Shown: positions 7,674 to 16,337 of the stretch, piece after piece
Numbering within the stretch: position 1 is the first letter of the stretch
How the letters are laid out: each line of letters starts with the position of its first letter
Translations under genes and position numbers: made by a program
NCBI GenBank assembly: GCA_947575475.1
Contig: CANPNN010000003.1
Coordinates: forward strand, 1 to 22,803
Direction: 5' to 3'
From: an uncultured Pseudoflavonifractor sp.
GTDB lineage: Bacteria > Bacillota_A > Clostridia > Oscillospirales > Oscillospiraceae
Length of the DNA stretch: 22,803 nt
The notes under the pieces: model-generated
What the model was told of the DNA's origin: nothing
The model's input: the letters and a program-made list of their open reading frames with translations, nothing else
The model's database searches: none

Positions 7674-8278
7674 CGCCGAAGAAACAGCGGGGACAGCTCA
7701 TTGTACTTTCCGGTCCCTCGGGGGTTGGAAAGAGCACGGTGATCGCTGAGCTTTTGAGTGAACGCCCAGACATGTATTTTTCAGTCTCTTTCACGACCCG
7801 GAAACCACGGGTAGGCGAGGCGGATGGCGTGAACTATTATTTTGTTTCGAAAGAGATCTTTGAGGAAATGATCGCTCGGGACGAGTTTTTAGAACACGCT
7901 CAATATGTAGATAATTATTATGGGACGTCTCTGAAGCTAATCCGGGAGAAGCTGGATGAGGGTACCGATGTGCTGTTAGACATTGAGGTCCAGGGGGCGG
8001 CTAAGGTCCGGGAAAAATGTCCTGATGCAGTGCTGATTTTTATAATGCCCCCATCCTTTGAGGAATTGTCCCGACGCCTCCATGGCCGCCACACTGACGA
8101 CGAAGAGGTCATTCAGGGGAGACTGCAAAAGGCCCGGGAAGAGTGGAAAGAAATTCCCAACTATGATTATTTAGTTGTGAATGATAAGGTCCCCCAGGCT
8201 GCCGGAGAGATCATGGCGATCTTGACGGCAGAGGGGTGCCGAACCAAATATCGAAAGGAATTAATGGAAGGAGTTTGA
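7670..8278 (+). CDS. gmk: Guanylate kinase
   Basis: Gmk phosphorylates GMP to GDP with ATP in the cytosol, feeding GTP and dGTP pools. The 202-residue protein has the P-loop GPSGVGKST at 15-23, then [21 protein letters not shown] (GMP binding), [15 protein letters not shown], the [14 protein letters not shown] segment, and the lid/adenine part [17 protein letters not shown]. The length fits the family. ATG 7670 is chosen because it overlaps the remA stop (ATGA) and has GAGGAGGAA upstream; a longer in-frame ATG at 7523 would lie inside remA in another frame. RpoZ follows after six bases. Confidence 0.97.
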   Translation: MTPKKQRGQLIVLSGPSGVGKSTVIAELLSERPDMYFSVSFTTRKPRVGEADGVNYYFVSKEIFEEMIARDEFLEHAQYVDNYYGTSLKLIREKLDEGTDVLLDIEVQGAAKVREKCPDAVLIFIMPPSFEELSRRLHGRHTDDEEVIQGRLQKAREEWKEIPNYDYLVVNDKVPQAAGEIMAILTAEGCRTKYRKELMEGV

Positions 8279-8284
8279 TGACCT

Positions 8285-8479
8285 ATGATGCTGGACCCTC
8301 CGATGAAAAATCTTTTAAAGCAGGTTCCGAGCCGCTATCAATTGGTGAACGTGGTGGCCCATGAGGCCCGCCAGATCGCCAGTCAGGCGGAGGACGAAGG
8401 ATATCCCCTGATGGAAAAGCCTGTTACCCTGGCTCTGCAGAAGGTAGCGGCGGGAGAGGCTGAGACCGGGAAGGACTAA
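8285..8479 (+). CDS. rpoZ: RNA polymerase omega subunit
   Basis: A 64-residue protein with MLDPPMKNLLKQVPSRYQLV, then VVAHEARQIASQAEDE and KPVTLALQKVAAGE, the full omega core: the SRY motif, the RARQI-like helix (here HEARQI) and the KPVTLAL helix. Omega helps assemble and stabilise RNA polymerase by holding the beta' subunit. The AAGGAG site at 8267-8273 is 11 bases from ATG 8285; a second ATG directly follows and could also be used. The gene directly follows gmk, as in many bacteria. A strong terminator-like hairpin starts seven bases after its stop. Confidence 0.94.
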   Translation: MMLDPPMKNLLKQVPSRYQLVNVVAHEARQIASQAEDEGYPLMEKPVTLALQKVAAGEAETGKD

Positions 8480-8485
8480 GAAGAT

Positions 8486-8518
8486 AAGCGCCGGGGCGCG
8501 GCCCAGGCGCTTGTTTTT
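8486..8518 (+). terminator. Rho-independent terminator or attenuator between rpoZ and priA
   Basis: AAGCGCC (8486-8492) pairs with GGCGCTT (8506-8512), with an inner GGG/CCC extension, followed by GTTTTT. Only 20 bases separate it from priA, and those are filled by the priA SD, so downstream genes must rely on read-through or an unseen internal promoter. Confidence 0.85.
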
Positions 8519-8538
8519 CGGGGAAGGGAGGGGCTGGA

Positions 8539-11013
8539 ATGTCAATACGGATCGCCAAGATCGTTCTGTCAGCGGCGACCTATGCCATTGACCGGCCCTA
8601 TGATTACCAGATCCCTGAGGAGATGTATCCTCTGCCTGCCGGCGTTCGGGTCATTGTCCCTTTTGGCGCGGGAAATCGCCGGGTGGAGGGATTGGTGCTG
8701 TCGGTGGAGGAGAAAGAGCAGACAGAAAAGCCGCTGAAAAGCATTCTCACCCGTCTGGACCAGCAGCCGGTCCTGGATGCGGAAGGGCTCCGTCTGGCAC
8801 TTTGGATCCGGGAGCGGTGGTTCTGTACCGTATACGACGCCGCCAGAGCCATGCTGCCTGCGGGGTTATACTACTCGCTTCAGGATTGCTATAAGCTGGC
8901 TGAAGGAGTGGAAAAGGATGCGGCTCTGGAAGCGGCAGGACGCTCGAAGACAGAGCGGAGGATAGTGGAATTGGTAGCCTCCCATCTACATGGGCTGGAG
9001 ACAGTCCATATTCGGGAGGCTTTCGGGGCTAAAGATCCGACCCCCGCCCTTCGCTCATTGAGGGAGAAGGGGATATTGACCCTGAATACCAGTGCGCTCC
9101 GTGGGGTGGGGGATCGGACTGAAAAGTGGGTCGCGCTGGCAGTCCCCGGAGAGGAAGCGTTGTCCCAACTTGCGCCAAAACGAAAAACAGGACCTTTGCG
9201 CTACTCGGTGGTTGAATTACTGGCTGGTATGGGAGAAGGTTCGGCGAAGGAGATCTGCTATTTTACCGGAGCCACTAACTCTACCTTAAAATCACTGGCG
9301 AAGGCCGGACTTGTGACGATCGAAGAGAGGGAAGCATACCGCAGGGAGACAGTGAGCACAGTCAAGGAAGCTGCCCCCATCTGCTTGAACACAGAGCAGC
9401 AGACGGCGTTTGAAGGGCTGGATGCCCTGGCGGAGAGAGGGAGAGCTGCCGCAGCTTTGCTCTACGGAGTTACGGGCAGCGGCAAAACTCAGATATATCT
9501 CCGCCTGATCCAGGAAACCTTGAAACGAGGTCGTACGGCACTCACACTGGTTCCTGAGATCGCGCTTACCCCTCAGCTTATGGCTGTTTTCACTTCCTAT
9601 TTTGGAGAGGAAGTGGCCGTGCTCCACAGCTCTCTTCCTGCGGGGGAGCGGTATGATGAATGGAAGCGGGCCAGGGCTGGGAAAGCCCGGGTGGTCATCG
9701 GGACCCGATCCGCTATATTTGCTCCGCTCAAAAATCTGGGACTCATTATTTTGGATGAGGAGCAGGAGGGAAGTTATAAGTCGGAAAACATACCCCGCTA
9801 TCATGCCCGGGATGTAGCAAAATACCGGGCCAGCCAGAACGGAGCGTTACTGGTGCTCGGGTCAGCCACACCCTCGGTGGAGACCATGTATCACGCGAAA
9901 CAGGGAGATTATCACCTGTTTACTCTGCCCCACCGGTATAATGCTAAGGTATTGCCCAAGGTGTTTCTGGCGGATTTGAAGGAAGAGCTTCGGGCGGGAA
10001 ATCCCACGTCGCTCAGTTACCCTCTGGTTCAGGCCCTGGAGGAAAATTTGGAGCGGGGCGAGCAGAGCATTCTGTTTCTCAACCGCCGGGGGGCCAGTCC
10101 TATGGTGACCTGCGTCTCCTGCGGACAGGTCCCCTCCTGTCCCCGCTGTTCGGCTTATCTGACCTATCATTCCGCCAATCGGCGGCTCATGTGCCATTAC
10201 TGTGGACATTCAGAGCCGTTGCCCAATTCCTGTCCGGACTGCGGCGGGGCCTTGGAGTATGTAGGAGTGGGGACCCAACGGGTGGAGGAGGAGCTTCACC
10301 AAAGGTTCCCCGGGGTGGAGGTCATGCGGATGGATGCGGATACCACGACTGCCAGCCGCTCCCACGAAAAAATGCTCGCCCGATTCCGGGAGAAAAAGAT
10401 CCCCATTTTGGTGGGGACTCAGATGGTAGCAAAAGGTCTTGATTTTGAAAATGTGACTTTGGTAGGCGTGATCTCAGCCGATCAGGGGCTGTATCTGGAT
10501 GATTACCGGGCGGGAGAGCGGACCTTCTCTCTAATCACTCAAGTGGTTGGCCGAGCTGGGCGGGGCAGCAAAGAGGGAAGAGCGATCATCCAGACATACA
10601 CCCCGGAAAACGATGTGATCCTGGCAGCTGCCAGACAGGACTACGATCATTTTTACGCGGAAGAGATCGGTTTGCGCCGGCTGCGTGGCTGTCCGCCTTT
10701 TACGACCTTCTTTGTGATCCACATTTCGGGTCCGGAAGAAGGACAAGCCCTGCGGGTCAGCGCTTTTCTTCGGGATACTCTGTGTCAGTGGCTGAGTGGG
10801 CCGGCCTACCAGGACCTTTCCTGTCAGGTGTTGGGCCCAGTGCCTGCCGCTGTGGCAAAGGTGAATAACCGTTACCGGTACCGCTTGACATTGACAGCCC
10901 AGAATACCAGAAAGGTCCGGGAACTGGTGGCTCATTTGGTGCGCTGTGCCCAGATGGATAAAAAAAACCGGGGAGTTTCCATCAATGCCGATGTAGACCC
11001 TATGAACGGATAA
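8539..11013 (+). CDS. priA: Primosomal protein N' (replication restart helicase PriA)
   Basis: PriA recognises stalled forks and D-loops and loads the replisome away from the origin. The 824-residue protein begins with the 3'-DNA-binding domain (IAKIVLSAATYAIDRPYDY; VRVIVPFGAGNR). It then has a winged-helix region, Walker A GVTGSGKTQIY at 310-320, helicase motif II DEEQ at 406-409 (DEEH in E. coli), and two zinc-binding knots with cysteine pairs at 525/528, 534/537, 552/555 and 565/568. Helicase motifs V and VI follow (GTQMVAKGLDFENV; QVVGRAGRG). The SD GGGAAGGGAGGGG ends just before ATG 8539. In B. subtilis coaBC precedes priA; it is absent here. Def follows 12 bases later. Confidence 0.97.
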   Translation: MSIRIAKIVLSAATYAIDRPYDYQIPEEMYPLPAGVRVIVPFGAGNRRVEGLVLSVEEKEQTEKPLKSILTRLDQQPVLDAEGLRLALWIRERWFCTVYDAARAMLPAGLYYSLQDCYKLAEGVEKDAALEAAGRSKTERRIVELVASHLHGLETVHIREAFGAKDPTPALRSLREKGILTLNTSALRGVGDRTEKWVALAVPGEEALSQLAPKRKTGPLRYSVVELLAGMGEGSAKEICYFTGATNSTLKSLAKAGLVTIEEREAYRRETVSTVKEAAPICLNTEQQTAFEGLDALAERGRAAAALLYGVTGSGKTQIYLRLIQETLKRGRTALTLVPEIALTPQLMAVFTSYFGEEVAVLHSSLPAGERYDEWKRARAGKARVVIGTRSAIFAPLKNLGLIILDEEQEGSYKSENIPRYHARDVAKYRASQNGALLVLGSATPSVETMYHAKQGDYHLFTLPHRYNAKVLPKVFLADLKEELRAGNPTSLSYPLVQALEENLERGEQSILFLNRRGASPMVTCVSCGQVPSCPRCSAYLTYHSANRRLMCHYCGHSEPLPNSCPDCGGALEYVGVGTQRVEEELHQRFPGVEVMRMDADTTTASRSHEKMLARFREKKIPILVGTQMVAKGLDFENVTLVGVISADQGLYLDDYRAGERTFSLITQVVGRAGRGSKEGRAIIQTYTPENDVILAAARQDYDHFYAEEIGLRRLRGCPPFTTFFVIHISGPEEGQALRVSAFLRDTLCQWLSGPAYQDLSCQVLGPVPAAVAKVNNRYRYRLTLTAQNTRKVRELVAHLVRCAQMDKKNRGVSINADVDPMNG

Positions 11014-11017
11014 GGAG
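11012..11017 (+). promoter_or_regulatory. Ribosome binding site that decides the def start
   Basis: AAGGAG, overlapping the priA stop codon, is only two bases from ATG 11020 but eight from ATG 11026, so the second ATG is the likely start of def. Confidence 0.65.
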
Positions 11018-11025
11018 AAATGATT

Positions 11026-11532
11026 ATGGCGATTCGAGAGATATTGACCGACCAGGATCCAGCGCTTCATAAAAAGTGTCACTCCATCACTCGGTTTGAC
11101 GATAAACTCAGCGATTTGATCGACGATATGCGGGAGACCCTGATAAGCGCCAATGGCGCCGGACTGGCCGCCCCCCAAGTCGGGATCCTTCGGCGCGTAG
11201 TGGTGCTCTACGGGAAGGATGAGGAGCTGTTGGAGCTGGTGAATCCCGAGCTCATATTTCAGGAGGGGGAGCAGGATGGACTGGAGGGGTGTCTCTCTGT
11301 TCCGGGGCTCTGGGGCTATGTTAAGCGTCCTGAGACGGTCAAAGTGAAAGCCCAGGACCGGAAAGGAAACTGGTTTGAGACAGGAGGAGAGGGCATTGTG
11401 GCCCGGTGTTTCTGCCATGAGATCGAGCATTTAGATGGCCATGTTTTTACAGAACATGTGGATCACATCTATACCAGCGAGGAAGTAGAGCGCATCATGG
11501 AGGAAGAGGAGAGGAAGGGAAAACGGTCGTGA
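11026..11532 (+). CDS. def: Peptide deformylase
   Basis: Def removes the formyl group from the N-terminal methionine of new proteins as they leave the ribosome. The 168-residue enzyme starts MAIREILTDQDPALHK and carries all three motifs: GAGLAAPQVG from residue 44, EGCLSVPG with metal ligand Cys89, and HEIEH at 131-135 with ligands His131 and His135 and catalytic Glu132. The motif-3 context is CHEIEHLDG rather than the more common QHEIDHLDG. A charged tail (EEVERIMEEEERKGKRS) follows. The stop overlaps the GTG start of fmt by four bases, coupling removal of the formyl group with its addition. Confidence 0.97.
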   Translation: MAIREILTDQDPALHKKCHSITRFDDKLSDLIDDMRETLISANGAGLAAPQVGILRRVVVLYGKDEELLELVNPELIFQEGEQDGLEGCLSVPGLWGYVKRPETVKVKAQDRKGNWFETGGEGIVARCFCHEIEHLDGHVFTEHVDHIYTSEEVERIMEEEERKGKRS

Positions 11533-12452
11533 GGATCCTGTTCATGGGTACTCCGGAGTTTGCCGTTCCCTCTCTGGAGGCTCTTATTGTTGCAGGACAT
11601 GCTATTTGCGGCGTGTTCTGCCAGCCGGACAAGCCGGTGGGGCGGCATCAGAACAAGCTTCAAGCGCCCCCGGTGAAGGAGTGCGCATTGGCGCATGGTA
11701 TTCCCGTATTTCAGCCGGTAAAACTACGGGACGGAACAGCTCTGGGGCTCATCCGGGAGCTGGCTCCCCAGCTTATCGTAGTGGCGGCTTATGGACGTCT
11801 TCTGCCACAGGAGATCCTGGACTGTCCGCCAATGGGCTGTATCAACGTCCACTCCTCTCTGCTTCCTAAGTACCGGGGAGCGGCGCCTATCAATTGGGCC
11901 ATTTTGAACGGAGACAAGGAGACGGGAGTCACCATTATGCATATGGCGGCGGCTTTGGATGCGGGGGATATCATAGCCCAGGCCACTACCCGGATCGGAC
12001 CTGATGAGTCAGCCCCGGTCCTCACCGCTCGTCTGGCGGAGATGGGAGGAAAGCTTTTGACGGAGACCGTTTCGGCCTTAGAGTCGGGGACCGCCGGTCG
12101 CACCCCCCAGGATGAGGGAGCGGTAACACTGGCGCCCATGCTGTCAAAAGATCTGTCCCCCATGGACTTTCTCAAACCGGCCCAGGCTCTTCACGACCAG
12201 GTCCGGGGCCTGTTTCCCTGGCCGGCCGCTGTCACGCAGGTAAATGGTGTGCGATGTAAGGTGCTTTCCACCTGTGTGGAAGAGGGGGGAGGAGCCCCTG
12301 GGACTGTGCTGGAGGCTGGGAAGAATGGCCTCCTGGTGGCGTGCGGAGAGGGGGCCTTGCGGATCAGGGAGCTCCAACCCGACGGAGGCAAGCGGATGGG
12401 TTCGGCGGATTACCTTCGGGGCCATCCGGTGGATGTGGGGAGGCCTCTTTAA
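11529..12452 (+). CDS. fmt: Methionyl-tRNA formyltransferase
   Basis: Fmt transfers a formyl group from 10-formyl-tetrahydrofolate to initiator Met-tRNA. The 307-residue protein starts (V)RILFMGTPEFAVPSLEAL. It has the PDKPVGRHQ loop that contacts tRNA and the folate-site block HSSLLPKYRGAAPINWAI, with the catalytic Asn106, His108 and Asp144 at exactly the E. coli numbers. The C-terminal beta-barrel domain starts around LSPMDFLKPAQALHDQVRG and includes GLFPWPAA. GTG 11529 is the start: it overlaps the def stop, and GAGGAAGAGGAGAGGAAGG lies upstream. The stop overlaps the rsmB ATG by one base (TAATG). Confidence 0.97.
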   Translation: MRILFMGTPEFAVPSLEALIVAGHAICGVFCQPDKPVGRHQNKLQAPPVKECALAHGIPVFQPVKLRDGTALGLIRELAPQLIVVAAYGRLLPQEILDCPPMGCINVHSSLLPKYRGAAPINWAILNGDKETGVTIMHMAAALDAGDIIAQATTRIGPDESAPVLTARLAEMGGKLLTETVSALESGTAGRTPQDEGAVTLAPMLSKDLSPMDFLKPAQALHDQVRGLFPWPAAVTQVNGVRCKVLSTCVEEGGGAPGTVLEAGKNGLLVACGEGALRIRELQPDGGKRMGSADYLRGHPVDVGRPL

Positions 12453-13768
12453 TGGGCGCTTCAGCCAGGGAGGTTGCTTTGAGGTGCCTGTTGGCAGGAG
12501 AGAGACAGGGGGCCTGGTCCGATGGGTATCTCCGTAATGCCATTGGCAAAGAAAAGCTTTCCGGTCGGGATGCGGCGCTCTGTACCCGGCTGGCCTTCGG
12601 AATACTTCAAAATCGGATGCTGCTGGATTGGCACATTGGGCGGCTGTCCTCTGTACCATTGGAAAAGATGGAGCCTGCCGTGTTGGACTGCCTTCGACTG
12701 GGGGTCTATCAGATGCTTTTTATGGACCGGGTGCCGGTCCATGCCGCAGTGAACGAATCGGTGGGTCTGGCGAAGAGATTTTCCCACAATCCCCGAGTAT
12801 CCGCCCTGGTGAACGCTGTTTTACGAGCCTTTGACAGAGCCAGGATGGAAGGTTTGCCTCAGCCGGAGGAACTGTCAGTCCGGTACAGCCATCCCGATTG
12901 GCTTGTAAAGGAGTTTTTCAATACACTTCCGGCAGATGAGGTAGAAACTCTGTTGGCGGCAAATAATTCCCAGCCACCGGTCCAGGCACAGGTGAATACG
13001 CTGAAAACTTCTGCTCCGGCCCTGTTGAAGGAATTGACGGAAGCGGGGGTCACGGTGCATTCCCACCCCTGGCTGGCTGATTGTCTGGAGTTGGAGGGAA
13101 CAGGAAACCTGGAAGAACTGCCCGCCTTTCGGGAGGGGCGCTTCTATGTCCAGGATGCAGCCGCCCGCCTGGCGGTGTTGGCCTCAGGGGCAGCGCCGGG
13201 GATGAGGGTGTTGGACGCCTGCGCCGCCCCCGGCGGTAAGTCCTTCGCCGCCGCCATTCAAATGGGAGATCGGGAGGAAATACTCTCCTGCGACCTGCAT
13301 CCCCACAAGCAACGGCTGATAGAGACGGGGGCCAAACGACTGGGGTTAAACTGCATTACCACAGCCGTCATGGACGGCAGAGAATTTGACCCGGCGCTGG
13401 AAAACCGTTTTGACATCGTTATCACCGATGTGCCCTGCTCCGGTCTTGGCATCATCCGGAAGAAGCCGGATATCCGGTATAAGGACCCCAAGCCCCTGGA
13501 GGGCTTGCCCTCTGTGCAGAGAGATATCCTCTCCAATGTTTCCCGCTACGTCCGTCCCGGCGGTGTGCTGCTCTATGCCACGTGCACACTGCTGCCCCGG
13601 GAGAATGAGGATGTGGTGACTTGGTTCGATGGAAAGGAAAACAACTTTACGTTGGAGGCCTTCTCTCTGCCGGGGCCCATAGGACGGACGGAGGGCATGG
13701 TGACTCTCTGGCCCCACCGCCACGGCACAGATGGATTTTTTATCGCCAAGCTCCGCAAGAAGGGATAA
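12452..13768 (+). CDS. rsmB: 16S rRNA (cytosine-967-C5) methyltransferase RsmB
   Basis: RsmB places m5C at position 967 of 16S rRNA using SAM. The 438-residue protein has an N-terminal NusB-like helical RNA-binding domain (ASAREVALRCLL; LDCLRLGVYQMLFMDRVP; NESVGLAKRF; FVNAVLR-like LVNAVLRAF). The Rossmann methyltransferase domain has the SAM loop DACAAPGGKS from 255, the TDVPCSGLG motif with Cys329, and ATCTLLPRENED with the second, catalytic Cys378. ATG 12452 is preferred to an in-frame ATG at 12341 inside fmt, as it gives the family N-terminus and a one-base overlap with the fmt stop. A flavodoxin/ferredoxin gene follows instead of rlmN directly. Confidence 0.95.
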   Translation: MGASAREVALRCLLAGERQGAWSDGYLRNAIGKEKLSGRDAALCTRLAFGILQNRMLLDWHIGRLSSVPLEKMEPAVLDCLRLGVYQMLFMDRVPVHAAVNESVGLAKRFSHNPRVSALVNAVLRAFDRARMEGLPQPEELSVRYSHPDWLVKEFFNTLPADEVETLLAANNSQPPVQAQVNTLKTSAPALLKELTEAGVTVHSHPWLADCLELEGTGNLEELPAFREGRFYVQDAAARLAVLASGAAPGMRVLDACAAPGGKSFAAAIQMGDREEILSCDLHPHKQRLIETGAKRLGLNCITTAVMDGREFDPALENRFDIVITDVPCSGLGIIRKKPDIRYKDPKPLEGLPSVQRDILSNVSRYVRPGGVLLYATCTLLPRENEDVVTWFDGKENNFTLEAFSLPGPIGRTEGMVTLWPHRHGTDGFFIAKLRKKG

Positions 13769-13785
13769 AGGCAGGGAAAGCAGGT

Positions 13786-14544
13786 ATGGTGGGAATCTAT
13801 CTGAGTGGGACCGGAAATACGAAGCACTGTGTGGAGAGGCTTGTTCGTTTGCTGGATACTGGGGGACAGGTGCTCCCGATGGAGTGCGAGGATGCAGGAA
13901 AGCTGTTGTCTCGGCAGAAGTGTATCGTTTTGGCCTACCCGGTACAGTTTTCAAATGTGCCGGTCATGGTCCGGGATTTCATTACCGCCCATTCGACCCT
14001 CTGGAAGGGAAAGCAAGTAATATGCCTTGCCACCATGGGCCTTTTTAGTGGAGACGGAGCGGGATGTGCCGCCCGGCTGTTGAAGAGGTATGGCGCGGAG
14101 GTGGTAGGCGGCCTGCACCTCAAAATGCCGGACTCCATCTGCGATGTAAAGCTGCTGAAGCGGTCCTTGGAGAAAAACAGGGCGATCATAGCGGCGGCAG
14201 ACAGAAAGATCGAGCGGTGGGCGGCAAGGATCAAGGGTGGGAGGTATCCCAGAGAGGGGCTTCATTTTTATAACAGAGCGGCGGGTTTTCTCTGCCAACG
14301 CTTTTGGTTTCGAAGCAGGATGAAGGATTACTCCGGGGACCTGAAGATCAGCGATGCCTGTATGGGCTGTGGAACATGTATTTCCCTGTGCCCGATGCAA
14401 AATCTGTCGCTGAATGGGAAAAAGGCCGCGGCGAAAGGCCGCTGTACCATGTGTTACCGCTGTATCAGCGCCTGTCCGGTAGGTGCCGTTACCCTCTTGG
14501 GGAAAAAGGTCGTGGAGCGATGCGGGTATGAGAAATATATCTGA
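13786..14544 (+). CDS. EFR1-type protein: flavodoxin-like domain plus two [4Fe-4S] clusters
   Basis: The 252-residue protein begins with a flavodoxin-like domain: MVGIYLSGTGNTKHCVERLV holds the phosphate-binding SGTGNT loop, followed by VLAYPVQFSNVPVMVRDF and LATMGLFSGDG. The C-terminal 60 residues hold a bacterial ferredoxin: Cys192, 195, 198 and 202 (CMGCGTCISLCP) and Cys220, 223, 226 and 230 (CTMCYRCISACPVGA), enough for two [4Fe-4S] clusters. It probably shuttles single electrons in the cytosol; its partner is unknown. ATG 13786 has a modest GGGAAAG site and starts 17 bases after rsmB. It sits between rsmB and rlmN, which are neighbours in B. subtilis. RlmN is a radical SAM enzyme that needs an electron donor, so a link is possible but unproven. 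Confidence 0.87.
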   Translation: MVGIYLSGTGNTKHCVERLVRLLDTGGQVLPMECEDAGKLLSRQKCIVLAYPVQFSNVPVMVRDFITAHSTLWKGKQVICLATMGLFSGDGAGCAARLLKRYGAEVVGGLHLKMPDSICDVKLLKRSLEKNRAIIAAADRKIERWAARIKGGRYPREGLHFYNRAAGFLCQRFWFRSRMKDYSGDLKISDACMGCGTCISLCPMQNLSLNGKKAAAKGRCTMCYRCISACPVGAVTLLGKKVVERCGYEKYI

Positions 14545-14562
14545 GGAAGGGGGGCGGCCTGT

Positions 14563-15591
14563 TTGCAGGATCTGAAATCCATGAATTTGGCGGAGATGAC
14601 CGCTTTTATGAGGGAATTGGGAGAGCCCGCTTTCCGGGGCAAGCAGGTCTATCAGTGGCTCCACCGGGGAGCGGTTTCCTTTGAGGAGATGACAAATCTT
14701 TCAAAGCCGCTGCGGGAGAAATTGTCTGACAGGTGCTTTATTACGGCTCCGGGTGTGGAGCGCAAACAGATCTCCCGGCAGGATGGGACGGCCAAATATC
14801 TTTGGCGGCTGCGGGATGGAAACTGTGTGGAGACGGTTTTGATGCGCTACCATCATGGGAATACTGTCTGTATCTCATCTCAAGTGGGCTGCCGGATGGG
14901 GTGCGCCTTTTGTGCGTCGACCATCGGCGGCAAGATAAGAGATCTGACTCCCTCAGAAATGTTGGATCAGGTATTGTTTACCCAACTGGATTCGGGAGAA
15001 GAAATTTCCAATATCGTTTTGATGGGGATCGGGGAGCCGCTGGATAATTTTGATACGGTCCTTCGGTTTTTGGAGCTGGTGAACAGCCCCGAAGGGATGA
15101 ATATCGGTATGCGGCATATCTCTCTGTCAACCTGCGGCCTGGTGGAGAAAATTGACAAACTGGCCCAATATCAGTTACAATTGACATTGTCGGTCTCCCT
15201 TCACGCCCCGGATGATGAGACCAGATCCAAGATCATGCCGGTAAACAAGAGCGTAGGGGTGGCCCGACTTTTCGAGTCCTGCCGGCAATATTTTGAAACC
15301 ACGGGACGAAGGATCTCCTATGAGTACGCTATGATCGACGGCGTGAACGATTCTGATTGGCAGGCTGATCTTCTTGTCAGCCACTTAAAGGGAACTCCCG
15401 GTCATGTGAATCTGATCCCGCTTAATGAGGTGACGGAGAGCCCCTTCAAACCCAGTAAACGGGTTCGGGAATTTCAGGAGCGGTTGGAGCGGCAAGGTGT
15501 GACAGCCACTGTCCGGCGGAAGCTGGGCGGGGACATCGACGCATCCTGTGGACAATTACGGCGCAAGCAGTTGGAGGATGAGAAGCCATGA
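14563..15591 (+). CDS. rlmN: Dual-specificity 23S rRNA/tRNA adenine-C2 methyltransferase RlmN
   Basis: RlmN is a radical SAM enzyme that makes m2A2503 in 23S rRNA and m2A37 in tRNAs. The 342-residue protein starts (L)QDLKSMNLAEMTAFM. The cluster-binding motif CRMGCAFC has Cys110, 114 and 117. The two further catalytic cysteines are also present: Cys103 in CISSQVGC and the methyl-carrying Cys329 in GGDIDASCGQLR. GEPLDN and SLHAPDDETR mark the SAM and substrate parts. TTG 14563 is chosen: the GAGGAAGGGGGGCGG site (about 14543-14557) suits it, and QDLKSM is the family N-terminus; ATG 14581 is the alternative. The stop overlaps the prpC start (ATGA). Confidence 0.95.
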   Translation: MQDLKSMNLAEMTAFMRELGEPAFRGKQVYQWLHRGAVSFEEMTNLSKPLREKLSDRCFITAPGVERKQISRQDGTAKYLWRLRDGNCVETVLMRYHHGNTVCISSQVGCRMGCAFCASTIGGKIRDLTPSEMLDQVLFTQLDSGEEISNIVLMGIGEPLDNFDTVLRFLELVNSPEGMNIGMRHISLSTCGLVEKIDKLAQYQLQLTLSVSLHAPDDETRSKIMPVNKSVGVARLFESCRQYFETTGRRISYEYAMIDGVNDSDWQADLLVSHLKGTPGHVNLIPLNEVTESPFKPSKRVREFQERLERQGVTATVRRKLGGDIDASCGQLRRKQLEDEKP

Positions 15592-16322
15592 ACTATGCGT
15601 GGGGGATCACGGATAAAGGCGTGGTACGGTCCCAAAACCAGGATTCTTATTACTTAAAGTCCGCCGGGGATGGCCTGGTGGCCGCTATGGTCTGCGACGG
15701 CATGGGCGGAGCTCGGGCCGGGAATGTGGCAAGCTCTTTGGCGGTGGAAACGGCCTCAGCCTATTTGGAAGAACTGTCGTGGGAGGCTTTGCTTCAGGAT
15801 CCGGGCGGGCACCTGTCTCAGGCGGCGGCCCTGGCCAATGAGGCGGTATGTTACCGGGCGGAGCAGGATCCGGAATGCCGGGGGATGGGGACCACGATGG
15901 TGGCTGTCATTCACTCAGGGCAGAAGGCCTATATTCTGAACATCGGGGACAGCCGGGCCTATTTGCTGGGTGAGGAAGGCGTGGTCAAGATAACGAGAGA
16001 TCACTCGGTGGTGGAGGACCTGGTCCAACGGGGAGAGCTGACCCCGGAGGAGGCCCGCAGCCACCCGCAAAAGAACCTGATCACCCGGGCTTTGGGCGCT
16101 GAACCGGAGGCTCGGACGGATCTTTATGAGGTGGAGCTGAAATCGGGGGAATTCCTGCTGTTATGCAGTGACGGCCTTTCGAATCTGCTGACCGATCAGG
16201 AGCTTTTGTATGAGGTGCTGTACGGCGGGACACCGGAGAGCTGCTGCCAGCGAATGCTGGACATCGCCCTGTCACGCGGGGCCCCGGACAATGTAACGGT
16301 TGTCCTTATCCAACAGATGTAA
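15588..16322 (+). CDS. prpC: PP2C-family serine/threonine phosphatase (PrpC/Stp)
   Basis: A 244-residue PPM/PP2C phosphatase that removes phosphates from PrkC and its substrates, reversing the kinase encoded next door. Metal and active-site motifs are in order: SQNQDSYY near 16-23, VCDGMGGARAG with Asp37, GMGTTMVAVI, NIGDSRAYLL, TRDHSVVEDLVQRG, NLITRALG, LLCSDGLSN and PDNVTVVLI. The start overlaps the rlmN stop by four bases and a GGAGG site lies just upstream. The kinase follows after 15 bases. The pair is conserved in Firmicutes, and the protein is cytosolic. Confidence 0.96.
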   Translation: MNYAWGITDKGVVRSQNQDSYYLKSAGDGLVAAMVCDGMGGARAGNVASSLAVETASAYLEELSWEALLQDPGGHLSQAAALANEAVCYRAEQDPECRGMGTTMVAVIHSGQKAYILNIGDSRAYLLGEEGVVKITRDHSVVEDLVQRGELTPEEARSHPQKNLITRALGAEPEARTDLYEVELKSGEFLLLCSDGLSNLLTDQELLYEVLYGGTPESCCQRMLDIALSRGAPDNVTVVLIQQM

Positions 16323-16337
16323 GGGAGGGAAGGAACT

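Noticed and set aside
10531..11430. A 299-codon open frame on the minus strand across priA and def
   Set aside because: It lies opposite two well-supported genes, has no recognisable domain and no upstream SD.
12341..12451. Upstream in-frame ATG for rsmB
   Set aside because: The extra segment lies within fmt, is Gly/Arg-rich and unlike the family; ATG 12452 gives the normal start.
13621..13785. Upstream in-frame ATG for the flavodoxin/ferredoxin gene
   Set aside because: The extension overlaps the end of rsmB and does not resemble a flavodoxin start; MVGIYLSGTGNT at 13786 does.
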